From Bacillota bacterium (lineage in GTDB: Bacteria > Bacillota_I > Bacilli_A > Izemoplasmatales > UBA1188), in NCBI GenBank assembly GCA_023410715.1, contig JAEYPN010000011.1:21392-85391 (forward strand): a DNA stretch of 64,000 nt, in the 5' to 3' direction. The position numbers and the translations under genes were made by a program. Below, piece by piece: positions 20,201 to 23,035 of this stretch (its first letter is position 1; every line of letters starts with the position of its first letter). Under the pieces are notes generated by a model, which did no database searches, was not told the origin of the DNA, and worked only from the letters and a program-made list of their open reading frames with translations.

Positions 20201-22600
20201 AATGAAGTTAACACCATTACCATTAAATGTACCATTAAATGTTTTTCCACCAAATCCGATTGGACGATAAAAAACATTAGTTAAATCAATATCAGTAATT
20301 CCACTACTTACGTTAATATAAACACCAGCTAGTGTATCACCAGCATTAACAATATCAGAGATAATTTTCATATCCTCTGCATTGCTTATAATGATTGGAT
20401 TATTTTCTGTACCTGTACCAGGATTTGAAAATTGAGTCGTGTTAGCAGCAGCTAAAGATGAATTAGTCTTAACCTCTTGTGATGTATTTGATGAAAATGT
20501 TACTAGTTGTGGATAATAAACCGCTATAACACCTTTATTAAGGGTTGAGTTTTGAGCATACCATTTACTAATTGTAAATACAATATAATTATCAGTTAAT
20601 GTATTAGGCCCAGTCAAATATACGGATTTTACACCTTTAACAACATCAGTATTAGTTTTATTGCCTATAGCGGCTGTTGGTTTTATTTTACCAGTTACAC
20701 CTTGCGATTTATTAACTATATCAAGATCGTAATAAGCCCTGGATGTTGTCCCGTCATCTTGACCAATAACGCCACCGACTTGACTAGTTCCATATACAGC
20801 ACCATAATTTAATACTTCAACTATCTCCCCATAATTAGTACCAGCTATACCGCCAACATAAGTTGTACCTGTAATTTGTTTGGCATTTGCAGAATAATGG
20901 ATTGACGCATTAGCACCACTGTAACCTGTAATACCACCAACATTACTTGAGCCAGTAATAGTGGCATTGACATAAACATCACTAATTAATGAGTTTGAAT
21001 ATCCAGCAATACCACCGACATAATCAGTTCCTGTAATACTACCACTTACTGAGATATTTTTAATACTTCCACCAGTAATATAACCAAATAATCCTTGATA
21101 TTTTGAACCATTAAGATTAACTTTAAAATTAACACCATTTCCATTAAAATGTCCTTTAAATGGATTTGATGATGAACCAATTGGCGTAAAGCTTCCCGAT
21201 AAAGTTAAACTCCCTATTTCTGATGGAACAATAAAATATTTATCAGTCGTATCATTTCCATAAGAAAGATACTTACTGAAATTAAGCATATCATAAGCAG
21301 TTCTAATTTGATATGGAGTTCCTTCAGTTCCATTACCAGCAAACATTCCGGTTGTAACTGAAGCGACACTATCAGTATTTGTTCTTCCACTAGTAAATTT
21401 TCTTAATTGGGGATAATATGCATTCGTGCCATTATTATCTGTAAACACCCAATCAGAAACACTAAAAGCACCCAAAGAACCAAACATTGCTTCAGTATCA
21501 ATCATTTCACCATGAGTTAAATTTAAAGTATTTGAAGTTGGAGTACCAGCACCAACAATTAATGTTGGTTTGTTTCTACCAACAACATTTGGCGAGACTT
21601 CTATTTTTGCAAAATCACTAAAAGAGTTAGTTAAAGATCCTGAATTAAATTGGCCAATTAATCCGCCCAAGTAACTAACTCCATAAACATTACCTGCATT
21701 GTATGTGTAGTTTACTGTACCACTGCCCATGTAACCAACAAGTCCACCAGTGTAATTACTAGTTGTAATAATTGTTCCAACATTATATGCATTTTTAATA
21801 AATGAATTATGTAGTCGACCAGTAATACCACCAGCTTGAGATGTAGCATTAACACTACCCATATTAAATGCATTATTGATACCATATGAGGCATTGCCTT
21901 CGATTGAGCCTACAATACCACCAACATAATTAGTTCCTGTAATGCTAGCTTTATTATAGACATTTTCAAAGGCACAAGTTCCATTAGCATAACCAGCAAC
22001 TCCACCAGTATAGTTACCACCAGAAACAGTTCCACTAGTACTTAGATTTCGAATTGTAGCATTAGTAATATAGCCAAATAAACCATTGTATTGTACACTT
22101 GTACTTACTTCAATACCAAGAATGAATTCCGCATTATTTCCATCAAAATATCCATTAAATGTTTTACCAGATATTCCGATTGATTTAAATCCAATACCAG
22201 TAAGGTTAATTGAAGAAACACTACTGTCGACTTTAATAAATTGGCCTGCAAAAGTATTACCATTATTTACGAGATTTGAGAAAGTAACCATATCAAGAGC
22301 ATCATAGATAATATATGGATTATCGATAGAGTCTCCTAATCCAGACTGAGGAAAAGGATTAGCCGATGATAAAAGCAAGGGCCTATTTTGCTTATCTTGA
22401 CTTTGAACACTTAAATAAGCACTTATAGTTTCTCTACCTTTTCTTTCATTCATTACATTAGAAACGCCAAAAAAATCCCAATCGTTTGCTGCAATATTTT
22501 CAGCATTATGACTAGAATCAATTTTACACATCACCAAAGTTCCAAAAAATAGAGACATTATGGCTAATATAGCCAAAAAAGAAATTCTTTTTATTCTCAT
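1..22600 (-). CDS. Giant GLUG/InlB-repeat surface protein, adhesin-like (partial, 3' end outside window)
   Basis: The frame opens at ATG 22600 (protein begins MRIKRISFLAILAIMSLFFG) and is still open at base 2, giving at least 7,533 codons. I read it codon by codon near the start, around 10.0-10.7 kb and over the leftmost 0.5 kb; all lie in one phase with no stop. Residues 1-25 form a signal peptide: basic N-terminus, then a hydrophobic core. About 20 modules of roughly 340 residues follow, rich in Tyr-x-Gly-Gly-Ile/Val-x-Gly-Tyr motifs typical of GLUG right-handed beta-helix repeats. From about residue 6,790 there are at least 10 InlB-type repeats (Y-x-V-x-F...Y-x-F-x-G-W-D). No catalytic domain was seen. 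The role is inferred: a secreted or surface stalk-like adhesin. The anchor (LPXTG, membrane helix or other) would lie beyond the left edge. The SD is weak (GGGG, 10 nt upstream). Confidence 0.9.
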   Translation of the reverse strand, partial: MRIKRISFLAILAIMSLFFGTLVMCKIDSSHNAENIAANDWDFFGVSNVMNERKGRETISAYLSVQSQDKQNRPLLLSSANPFPQSGLGDSIDNPYIIYDALDMVTFSNLVNNGNTFAGQFIKVDSSVSSINLTGIGFKSIGISGKTFNGYFDGNNAEFILGIEVSTSVQYNGLFGYITNATIRNLSTSGTVSGGNYTGGVAGYANGTCAFENVYNKASITGTNYVGGIVGSIEGNASYGINNAFNMGSVNATSQAGGITGRLHNSFIKNAYNVGTIITTSNYTGGLVGYMGSGTVNYTYNAGNVYGVSYLGGLIGQFNSGSLTNSFSDFAKIEVSPNVVGRNKPTLIVGAGTPTSNTLNLTHGEMIDTEAMFGSLGAFSVSDWVFTDNNGTNAYYPQLRKFTSGRTNTDSVASVTTGMFAGNGTEGTPYQIRTAYDMLNFSKYLSYGNDTTDKYFIVPSEIGSLTLSGSFTPIGSSSNPFKGHFNGNGVNFKVNLNGSKYQGLFGYITGGSIKNISVSGSITGTDYVGGIAGYSNSLISDVYVNATITGSSNVGGITGYSGANASIHYSANAKQITGTTYVGGIAGTNYGEIVEVLNYGAVYGTSQVGGVIGQDDGTTSRAYYDLDIVNKSQGVTGKIKPTAAIGNKTNTDVVKGVKSVYLTGPNTLTDNYIVFTISKWYAQNSTLNKGVIAVYYPQLVTFSSNTSQEVKTNSSLAAANTTQFSNPGTGTENNPIIISNAEDMKIISDIVNAGDTLAGVYINVSSGITDIDLTNVFYRPIGFGGKTFNGTFNGNGVNFIIDFNYSSTDYVGLFGYVTNANIKNLSISGTIIGRNYVGGVIGYATGTTNITGIYNSANITGSTYIGGVVGTYSPTNKDYILSDSFNTGDVNGYHQVGGLIGYLYMGTVTDTYSSGTVMATSSYVGGLIGYANNSNVYNAYVIGPTYYKSNSYIGNIIGRSYNSYNSYLYYDISSALQAPQISAYTLVNIAIGSVEVIASSDVRGLQHSEMIGAYANQYVIKFSDKTKWKFTDSDGINAFYPQLKYFANGNAKQKTESYNSVTTYMFSGSGTSTKPYEIRTYQDMDYLSLYVSSGYSTEGIYYQSQGSVIANITLSSTYTPIGSLSKPFKGHFDGSGVNFTVNINGNNYQGLFGYVIDGSIKNLSVTGSITGTDYVGGVAGYSNSLISDVYVNATVNGINHVGGVIGYSDKEGSVLYSTNSLTVTGTNYVGGIVGTNNGEIIEVINHSAVYGVSQVGGIIGQETGGSTSIGYYDLDVISNASGFLGKVKPSAAIGNKANTDTIKGIETKYLTGPYTLVDNYITLTAGKWYAQNSTFNKGVVSVYYPQLVAFSSKALQDIKTNSSLSAVNTTIFSAAGEGTEADPIIVNNATDMKIISDIVYGSNNLASVYIKVAEGITVIDLTDVFYRPIGFDGKTFNGIFNGNGVNFILDLNLPTTSYVGLFGHVSSATIKNLSTSGIVIGKDYTGGVIGYAINNTSISGVYNSATITGNQFVGGVAGACNLTGTTYIISDCFNTGDVTAAYIVGGLIGQIDHATVTEAYSSGKVTGTSSYVGGLIGNVSYSYVYNSYVSGAAYYKSGSYFGSLIGRAVYSTIKNVYYDISQVLQSPQITGYTLVNNPVGDYYGSSGTDVRGLQHSEMIGSYGNINDLKFSDKTKWKFIDSDGTNAFYPQLKYFANGNANQKTESYNSVTTYMFSGSGTSIKPYEIRTYQDMDYLSLYVSCGNNTSGLYYQVATSTISNITLDSSYIPIGSLSKPFKGHFDGNGVNFTVNINGNDYQGLFGYVIDGSIKNLSVTGSITGTDYVGGVAGYSNSLISDVYVNATVSGTNHVGGVIGYSDKECSVLYSTNSLTITGTNYVGGIVGTNNGEIIEVINHSIVYGVSQVGGIIGQETGGSTLRSYYDLDVISNASGFLGKVKPSAAIGNKANTDTIKGIETKYLTGPYTLVDNYITLTAGKWYAQNSTFNKGVVSVYYPQLVAFSSKALQDIKTNSSLSAVNTTLFSAAGTGTEADPIIINNATDMKIISDIVYAGDTLVNVNIKVKDGVISIDMTGVFYRPIGFDGKTFNGTFDGNGANFILDLNFSSNNYVGLFGFVTNANIKNFSTSGSVLGNMYVAGPVGQANGNSIITGVYNSATITGNQYVGGVIGAYTPTSTAYILSNCYNIGNITGGQYVGGLVGHTNSGTITDTYSIGTVIGNIGYIGGLIGYPSSSYVYNSYVAGATYAKTNSYIGSIFGRSYYSTNKNVYYDISKVMQSPQIAGYTLVNNPVSEYYGGSGTDVIGLQHSEMVGSYANLYTFNFADKTKWKFTDSDGTNAFYPQLKYFSNGTEMQKADSYNSVTTYMFSGYGISDKPYEIRTYQDMNYLSLYVLSGNNTSNVYYKVITTTIGNIDLSSTYVPIGSLLKPFKGHFDGNGMNFTVNISGGNYQGLFGYITNGSIKNLSVTGSITGVDYVGGVAGYSNSLISDVYVNAIVSGTNNVGGIAGYNGQDSLIQYTYNVNTVSGTTNVGGIVGVNNGIIEEVYNRGVVLGNSLVGGIIGKNLGAIENSYYDRMVIENFAYNGTKTKAIKACGDTDETENVKGLSTEDLTGPNLIIDGYIIFTSDKWTLISPSMPNGKLTIYYPQLKIFASHGLTLIKENSIVSVSSKSLLTSDGSGTEDDPIIVNNANDIKTIADIVNGGLNMAGMYIKVANGVTIIDLTNINYRPIGFDGKTFNGTFDGNGVNFILDLYFSSNNYVGLFGFVTNANIKNFSTSGSVLGNMYVAGPVGQANGNSFITGVYNSATITGNQYVGGVVGAYTPTSTTYILSNCYNIGNITGNQYVGGLVGHTNSGTITDTYSIGTVIGSVSYIGGLIGYPYSSYVYNSYVAGATYSKTNSYIGSIFGRSSYSTNKNVYYDISKVLQSPQLAGYTLVNNPVSEYYGGSGTDVKGLQHSEIIGSYGNINDLKFSDKTKWKFTDSNGTNAFYPQLKYFSNGTEMQKADSYNSVTTYMFSGYGIINNPYEIRTYQDMDYLSLYVLSGNNTSNVYYKVITTTIGNIELSSTYVPIGSLSKPFKGHFDGNGMNFTINISGGNYQGLFGYVTDGSIKNLSVTGSITGVDYVGGVAGYSNSLISDVYVNATVSGTNNVGGIAGYNGLDSMIQYTYNVNTVSGTTNVGGIVGVNNGIIEEVYNRGIVLGNSLVGGIIGKEQGTTRNSYYDRNVIEDFAYNGTKTKAVQACGNTNETTNVRGVDTEDLTGPNLIIDGYLNFTSDKWTLKPSVFTNGKFYIYYPQLTIFASHTNTVIKTKSVTDVTTRGLNQSVGSGTENDPLLISSEKDMKVISEIVNSGTNLANVYIKVADGVTLIDLRGINYRPIGKSTAKFSGYFDGNFALFIVDIDLPNESYVGLFGYTNNAIISNLGVTGNVVGLDYVAGVVGYSETSGSIKAVYNNASITGRNYVGGISGYYYGLAAAYGISESYNSGTINGNQFVGGIAGQFNIGTSSNLFNTGTVIGTSSYVGGIVGRFYSTTMNYVYNASAVYAVSSASSYVGGIVGVRESGTISNSYYDQTLIDTSNAVTGTCKPTKPVGNGYVGTNTIALDKYYMTGKGVIGPSPEQLNFDTNYWKLENGDGLYIYYPQLNIFVDKSEKVRTDSKDAVKTMAFYGSGTLLSPYIIHYERDLNTLSDIVSNGHDLYGLYFKVRDLSLTDSIYSFILLSSFKPIGNALTPFRGNFDGNGAEFVLNLNGDDYQGLFGYVSDGTIKNFSVTGIITGANYVGAIAGYSNSQILDVYSSVTIIGYDFVGGIVGYNEENAKLSYAYNLGTIKGYNNVGGISGKNLGTIEETYNRGFVYGISLVGGIIGNEETGTSLNSYYDNMAITKANTEYGLIKPSSAYGNKDDSTTVKGLDKENLTGSDVINKGYVDFNSSKWEVRGYEVVNGNLVTYYLQLKTFAKNVNQNIIAKSLASVVTSKFSDGTGTSINPYIIVNAKEMKMLSDLVVSGHPFSGKYFKIKDGITVIDLSDPDLNYLPIGRLNYPFSGCFDGNNVVFNLNLVGINSDYFGLFGNLTNATIKNLTVTGVVTGRNRVGGIVGSAENNVLLINVINKAEVTGVSYVGGIAGQLTNASTIQKSYNNGNVTGTSQYTGGIVGANLAGYAKSFINECYNFANITGNDRTGGIIGAASTIEIKDVYSRGIIKGSIYTGGIIGYAGLSRNTTTLDTSYSACQVYGKSYLGGIIGYTEISTALANNSFYDVSLNDISLVASGYTVPSGAIGTVDTETVKKLERSDIVGIQALNDSLMMFDKRIWVALESNGEFSYYPQLIFFANNTAAISADSLLSVKISGLAGSGTEDDPYLIKTKYDMYTLSLYISKGYDTTGLYYAVFNKLGVIDLSESSLGFTPIGSLENPFNGYFNGNYVNFIININGGELAGLFGYVGQYGVIHCLSVSGNVSAENNVGSIAGINYGKITEVYSTATVNGHDYVGGLVGRNYGEVSYAYYIAEKIKANNYVGGIVGENQKDIYDVYAAVVVDGNKYIGGVVGNNSGNVDYAYYNKDVNELCESIDNSIPTTAVGGTRDIQYVRGLIADDMVTNANTLLRFDTNWIYTNTSGLYAYYLQIAGFYNSTNTVIKAASLESVKKVIFAVGKGTQNDPFIIRNAQDMVNFANIVASKYSFQNQYLKVLGGIGVIDLTDPNLGFKPIGLYNTTSPASSYGFSGNFNGSNVTFILNFDMPNSNSVGLFSYLGAGAYIHDFQVCGIVKGLDYVGSVVGYATDATIENVYNVGGTININGTSTDSIVNGRDYVGGLVGKSTKTKIINCYNLANVKGTRNSVGGISGNSTQSTFENVYNFGEISGVSNIGGIIGYADNTNVYHAYNRNSIVGSGNYVGGIIGRLNIGVLEDSYSASIVRGSNINDVGGVVGYVSGTNVQTNVYYDLSIIEADQTNLGINPIRSVGNKLDDWEKETLLGVEKDKLTGSNNLNVKLDSNYWVFVENIGLDAYYPQLKVFSTNKIENVNTDSFNSVKSYIFAGEGLVDSPYIVVNEYDMKILSDLVASGNDLKGVYFKVRNNAVNFDLSQASLNFQPIGNEFFVFNGDFDGNGVNFNINFTDNEKSYIGLFGNLGTSANVYQFSVSGSIVGNNYIGGIAGYNQGTINTVYSTADVQGRNYVGGLVGYNTNSITYAYIIGDVTGTSYVGGIAGYHTGIVDNIYVVSVVCADSRVGALLGYKGSEATITNSYYNIDIIDNALYDGSGRNVASEAIGDVVGSFLIYGLEHVKMASGNITDVNIGLVLNIDKFKGTVPFGYYSYYPELSYFANNTVSGIKLASKKSVTVGRFNDGTGTKDDPYIIRNAYDMKAISDLSIARETLLGKYFKVANGVSQIDLSDVSLGYVPIGNESYVFNGHFDGNGANFILYQVDTNVYYKGLFGFVGQYGVVCNLSVSGEVSALRFAGGIAGRSKGLIENVYNTATVYAKDYYAGGIVGYNEGIIRNTFNTGEISVTTYDQAGGIVGQNARNSTIENSYNVASINARNYAGGVVGYNQGLIKNVYNTGLVNLRAAGSVGGVIGYNTSYGTIFNAYYDINKNQASSSTYKPSRAVGNLIDSDTVCGVYTSQISGVNLYKVIFDSGVFTLRASDGYKTYYPQLPYFANSTNITSRNISRTSVTTNIFTGSGSADDPYLIYNESDIVAIAILTLQGAQTNGVYFRVYSDLGIEFRLDDNRLAFRPIGSNLNPFEGYLEGNNANIYLDVNNAEYTGLFGYIGPTGIVCNLNLYGYVTGEKYVGGLTGYNSGEVYNIHSEVNVTGNSQVGGLIGKNISNIENSEFAGLVNGTISYIGGLVGTNSGSIKNSYNVGSINSSGQYTGGLVGLNASGSQIEYAFNFGGITVSQEYTGGIAGKNEGSIKYAYNTAGIISSSSYVGGITSINTGDIREVYHAGVVRGLSNVSGISSSNSGNIVNAYYDKTITDNTQYALGEQKVTSAIYGIADINNVKGLSLSEMTGTKAIGLDEKQMNFTTSLWTMQNNIDFTHYYPELNAFNNSEKAYTREKSKTSITICDFEGTGKIDDPFIIYDGYDMKKIAEYVGYGDATGNSNMFTGKYFKVAAGVVVIDLSYSGLGYTPIGTSFANFDGIIDGNNANFVVNLNSSSADYQGIFHTIGPNAKISNLVISGSVIGKSYVGGLAGRNLGTVNNVINNANIKSNEGNHIGGIVGFNEGTIQNSSNNGTLNMGGTYAGGITGENTGTIEYSYNKGEITGKTSIGGISGKNYHVIKYSYNTGNVSASDQAGGIAGENSYYIMQCFNTGNITVSKSIAGGISGSQISKKGYTAEILSSYNTGKIRSKGTISGGILGHMTDGLVTDTYNTGSVTGLQSLGTIVGISIGGTVERSYYDINQLNNFNPGDASKPLNAISNKPETSSVKGLYHGYMIGLYSIGENQYQMNYAYPTAFIATSSYDQWSFYPQIRAFASSANSTIRNDSLESVRSISFYVGEGTKSDPYIIYNNSDIITLAETVNTGNKYSGVYFKVDNSVSQFDFSTANSFISIGNEINSFDGYFDGNGVDFNIKVTKALDYSAIFGHIGKTGVVKNFSVSGSIVGGNYTGGVAGINKGTIENVYNQATISGYNNTGGIAGANLGTISDAYNRGQITGYQYTGGISGYVSGNITNTYNIGIIYGRKDVGALVGFLYSGLVSYSYYDSRILSAYRSIGVNIKPDRAVSNSVDSETTFSLDKNFMIGVGALGTNLTQMNFTSNAWTDEQNIDGYFNYPQLRTFSMVNANTGRSSEYPEVIRMIQDLSKQSTLTTIYTITYNYNGATGNALVEESYVISGEHYKLNVPTKLGFEFIGWYYRNASGKLLQYTDNNGISINVFTLDDDVELEAQWKISEHMVYFVDGNGKYIDSVSVWHGDLVKETTLIPEKNPSYAKVYFFDAWDFDFTQPILNTTIIKAKYIEYDRYYTLTYENGDGQFFKEDKVEYGHKATPIIDIPTQRPYGENAYKFTGWVFDFETEIYQNYVIKPSFTVVPRYYKVTFVNYDYTELKVTEGVEYLSAAIEPINKPTRESTASTVYIFKGWDKDYTQIKEDTIFVAQYEEIVREYTLTYLDGNNKVFYTIKLPYMSNIPEPPNNPTKYSKDNDAYKFTSWDNLNALVTGDMTITSSFERIDRYYDVIFMDGDGSELERVKGEYLLSPGSPTKTPTKEPSGMYAYDFAGWYLNDIEFDVNEDIVTGEIILTPKFIQKLRTVTVTFYDGNGKVFDRQTIYYGYDATTPVGKPTKDPLIDLKDESKSRAYKFIGWLGDYKAVKDDLEIQANFEEVKYYYIVTFYGYDLNVPILSKKVTYGECLELPTAPYKPHTNVAYQYNFVKWDKDVNYVEADMDVYAIYQEDIRKYTVTFINGDETTYQIVNYGGNAASPVGYKTNTPKITYTFDYWDGSFLNVTSDVTVTAVFIETYNYFTVKFIDGYDHVIDTQDVGRGENAVAPNITPTKEPEDLYVYVFIGWDKSFVDVESDLTVNAVFKKVDRYYTVTFLNWNNNIISSKSVEYGTSA
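2235..22330 (-). repeat. About 20 tandem GLUG-type beta-helix modules of about 1 kb
   Basis: Each module has the same order. First is an entry segment of the type NPYxIxxxxDMxxxSxxV. Then come a TFNGxFDGNG turn, a YxGLFGYxTNAxIKNLSxSG strand set, and several YxGGIxGY GLUG repeats. A W-x-F...YYPQLxxF exit ends it. Entry segments fall near plus-strand positions 3130, 4420, 5580, 6575, 7500, 8655, 9540, 10655, 11590, 12612, 13535, 14555, 15475, 16495, 17420, 18450, 19365, 20385, 21300 and 22310. Spacing is about 0.9-1.3 kb and becomes very regular between 12.6 and 20.5 kb. Positions are by eye and approximate. Confidence 0.85.
12736..20505 (-). repeat. Higher-order tandem repeat: four copies of a 1,941/1,944-bp two-module unit
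   Basis: The anchor word aTTGTGGATA (plus strand) recurs at 12736, 14677, 16618, 18562 and, with one change, 20506. The steps are 1941, 1941, 1944 and 1944 bp (647/648 codons). A second anchor (AATATTTTAATTGAGGATAG) sits at the same phase in each copy: 13636, 15577, 17521 and 19465. Each unit is one A-type plus one B-type GLUG module. Units 1 and 2 are near-identical over long stretches, and so are units 3 and 4. Identity falls outside the block; the next anchor at 10774 is 1,962 bp away and diverged. This pattern indicates recent in-frame tandem duplication. Confidence 0.88.
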
Positions 22601-22613
22601 TTTTATTCATCCC

Positions 22614-22664
22614 CGCTTATATCGCTTATAATGAATTTTATACCGCTTATAATGAATCGTTTAT
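22614..22664 (-). repeat. 21-bp direct repeat in the leader of the giant gene
   Basis: CGCTTATAATGAAT occurs at 22623-22636 and again at 22644-22657, a 21-bp step. A shorter CGCTTATAT copy lies at 22614. The set is immediately upstream of the translation start and within the predicted 5' untranslated region. It could be a protein-binding site or an RNA-level control element. No function is shown. Confidence 0.5.
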
Positions 22665-22691
22665 TTTGAATTGTAGTATTATAATTAATAA

Positions 22692-22748
22692 ACATTAATA
22701 ACTAATATATATATTAATAATTAATATATACATTAAAAACTAATTACC
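22692..22748 (-). repeat. 19-bp AT-rich tandem repeat, three copies, in the same leader
   Basis: Three consecutive 19-bp units start at 22692, 22711 and 22730 (for example ACATTAATAACTAATATAT), with a few substitutions between them. They lie between the predicted transcription start (about 22755) and the start codon. In such AT-rich DNA some repetition arises by chance, but the exact 19-bp phase over three units is notable. Confidence 0.45.
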
Positions 22749-22761
22749 ATAATTTTGTCTA

Positions 22762-22790
22762 ATTCTAACATAATTTTACAAATAAATCAA
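22762..22790 (-). promoter_or_regulatory. Promoter of the giant surface-protein gene
   Basis: On the minus strand there is TTGATT (22785-22790), a 17-bp spacer, then TAGAAT (22762-22767). A TGT immediately before the -10 gives an extended -10. The predicted start near 22755 leaves a leader of about 155 nt. This is the best sigma-A-type match in the gap before the gene. Confidence 0.6.
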
Positions 22791-22903
22791 TAATTTTTAA
22801 GAAACTAGTTACAAAAATTGTAAAAAGCTGCGGTTTTTTGTACTTTTTTATAGTTACTTTACATATTTTAACATTTATATATAAAGAGTTAAATTCCAAA
22901 TAA

Positions 22904-22917
22904 TGGAAACGCTTTTA
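22904..22917 (-). promoter_or_regulatory. cre-like site upstream of the giant gene promoter
   Basis: TGGAAACGCTTTTA fits the CcpA operator consensus TGNAANCGNWNNCA except at position 13. It lies about 115 bp upstream of the -35 box, so repression by promoter occlusion would not be direct. A chance match is possible. It is noted because a better cre-like site controls the pectin operon in this window. Confidence 0.3.
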
Positions 22918-22984
22918 AAAGTAAATTATTTTTGCTTGTTTTACAAATAATTTTTAAAGGTTTTTAAGCATTTTTACTAATAAA

Positions 22985-23035
22985 TAAAAAAGTTATTGTA
23001 AGTGTTAAACCTATTGTTTAACATCTACAATAACT
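22985..23035 (-). terminator. Intrinsic terminator overlapping the end of the Ig-like gene
   Basis: A 20-nt arm at 23016-23035 pairs with 22991-23010, with one G-U pair and one mismatch, around a 5-nt loop. The transcript then reads TTTTTATTTA. The loop contains the last base of the CAA codon and the TAG stop, so the hairpin's 5' arm is coding sequence. It separates the Ig-like gene from the giant gene. Confidence 0.85.

Larger units (their letters stand above)
22601..23010. other. Intergenic region between the two surface-protein genes
   Basis: This 410-bp gap has no coding potential that I can see. In minus-strand order it holds the 3' arm and U-tract of the terminator of the Ig-like gene, a cre-like box, the extended -10 promoter of the giant gene, and two tandem-repeat sets in its leader. 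The rest is AT-rich sequence without recognisable features. Confidence 0.6.

Noticed and set aside
3349..22307. Short open frames of 60-80 codons on both strands within the giant gene
   Set aside because: They lie in other phases of the repetitive coding sequence, give low-complexity peptides and have no proper ribosome binding sites.
2235..22330. CRISPR-like or satellite non-coding repeat array
   Set aside because: Repeat units are about 1 kb, in one open frame and encode GLUG protein repeats; there are no short direct repeats with unique spacers and no cas genes.
22540..22600. Lipobox in the giant protein signal (LVMC, Cys about residue 25)
   Set aside because: Met at -1 does not fit the lipobox, unlike the clear LLGC/LVGC-type motifs in the pectin operon proteins; an ordinary signal peptide or N-terminal anchor is more likely.
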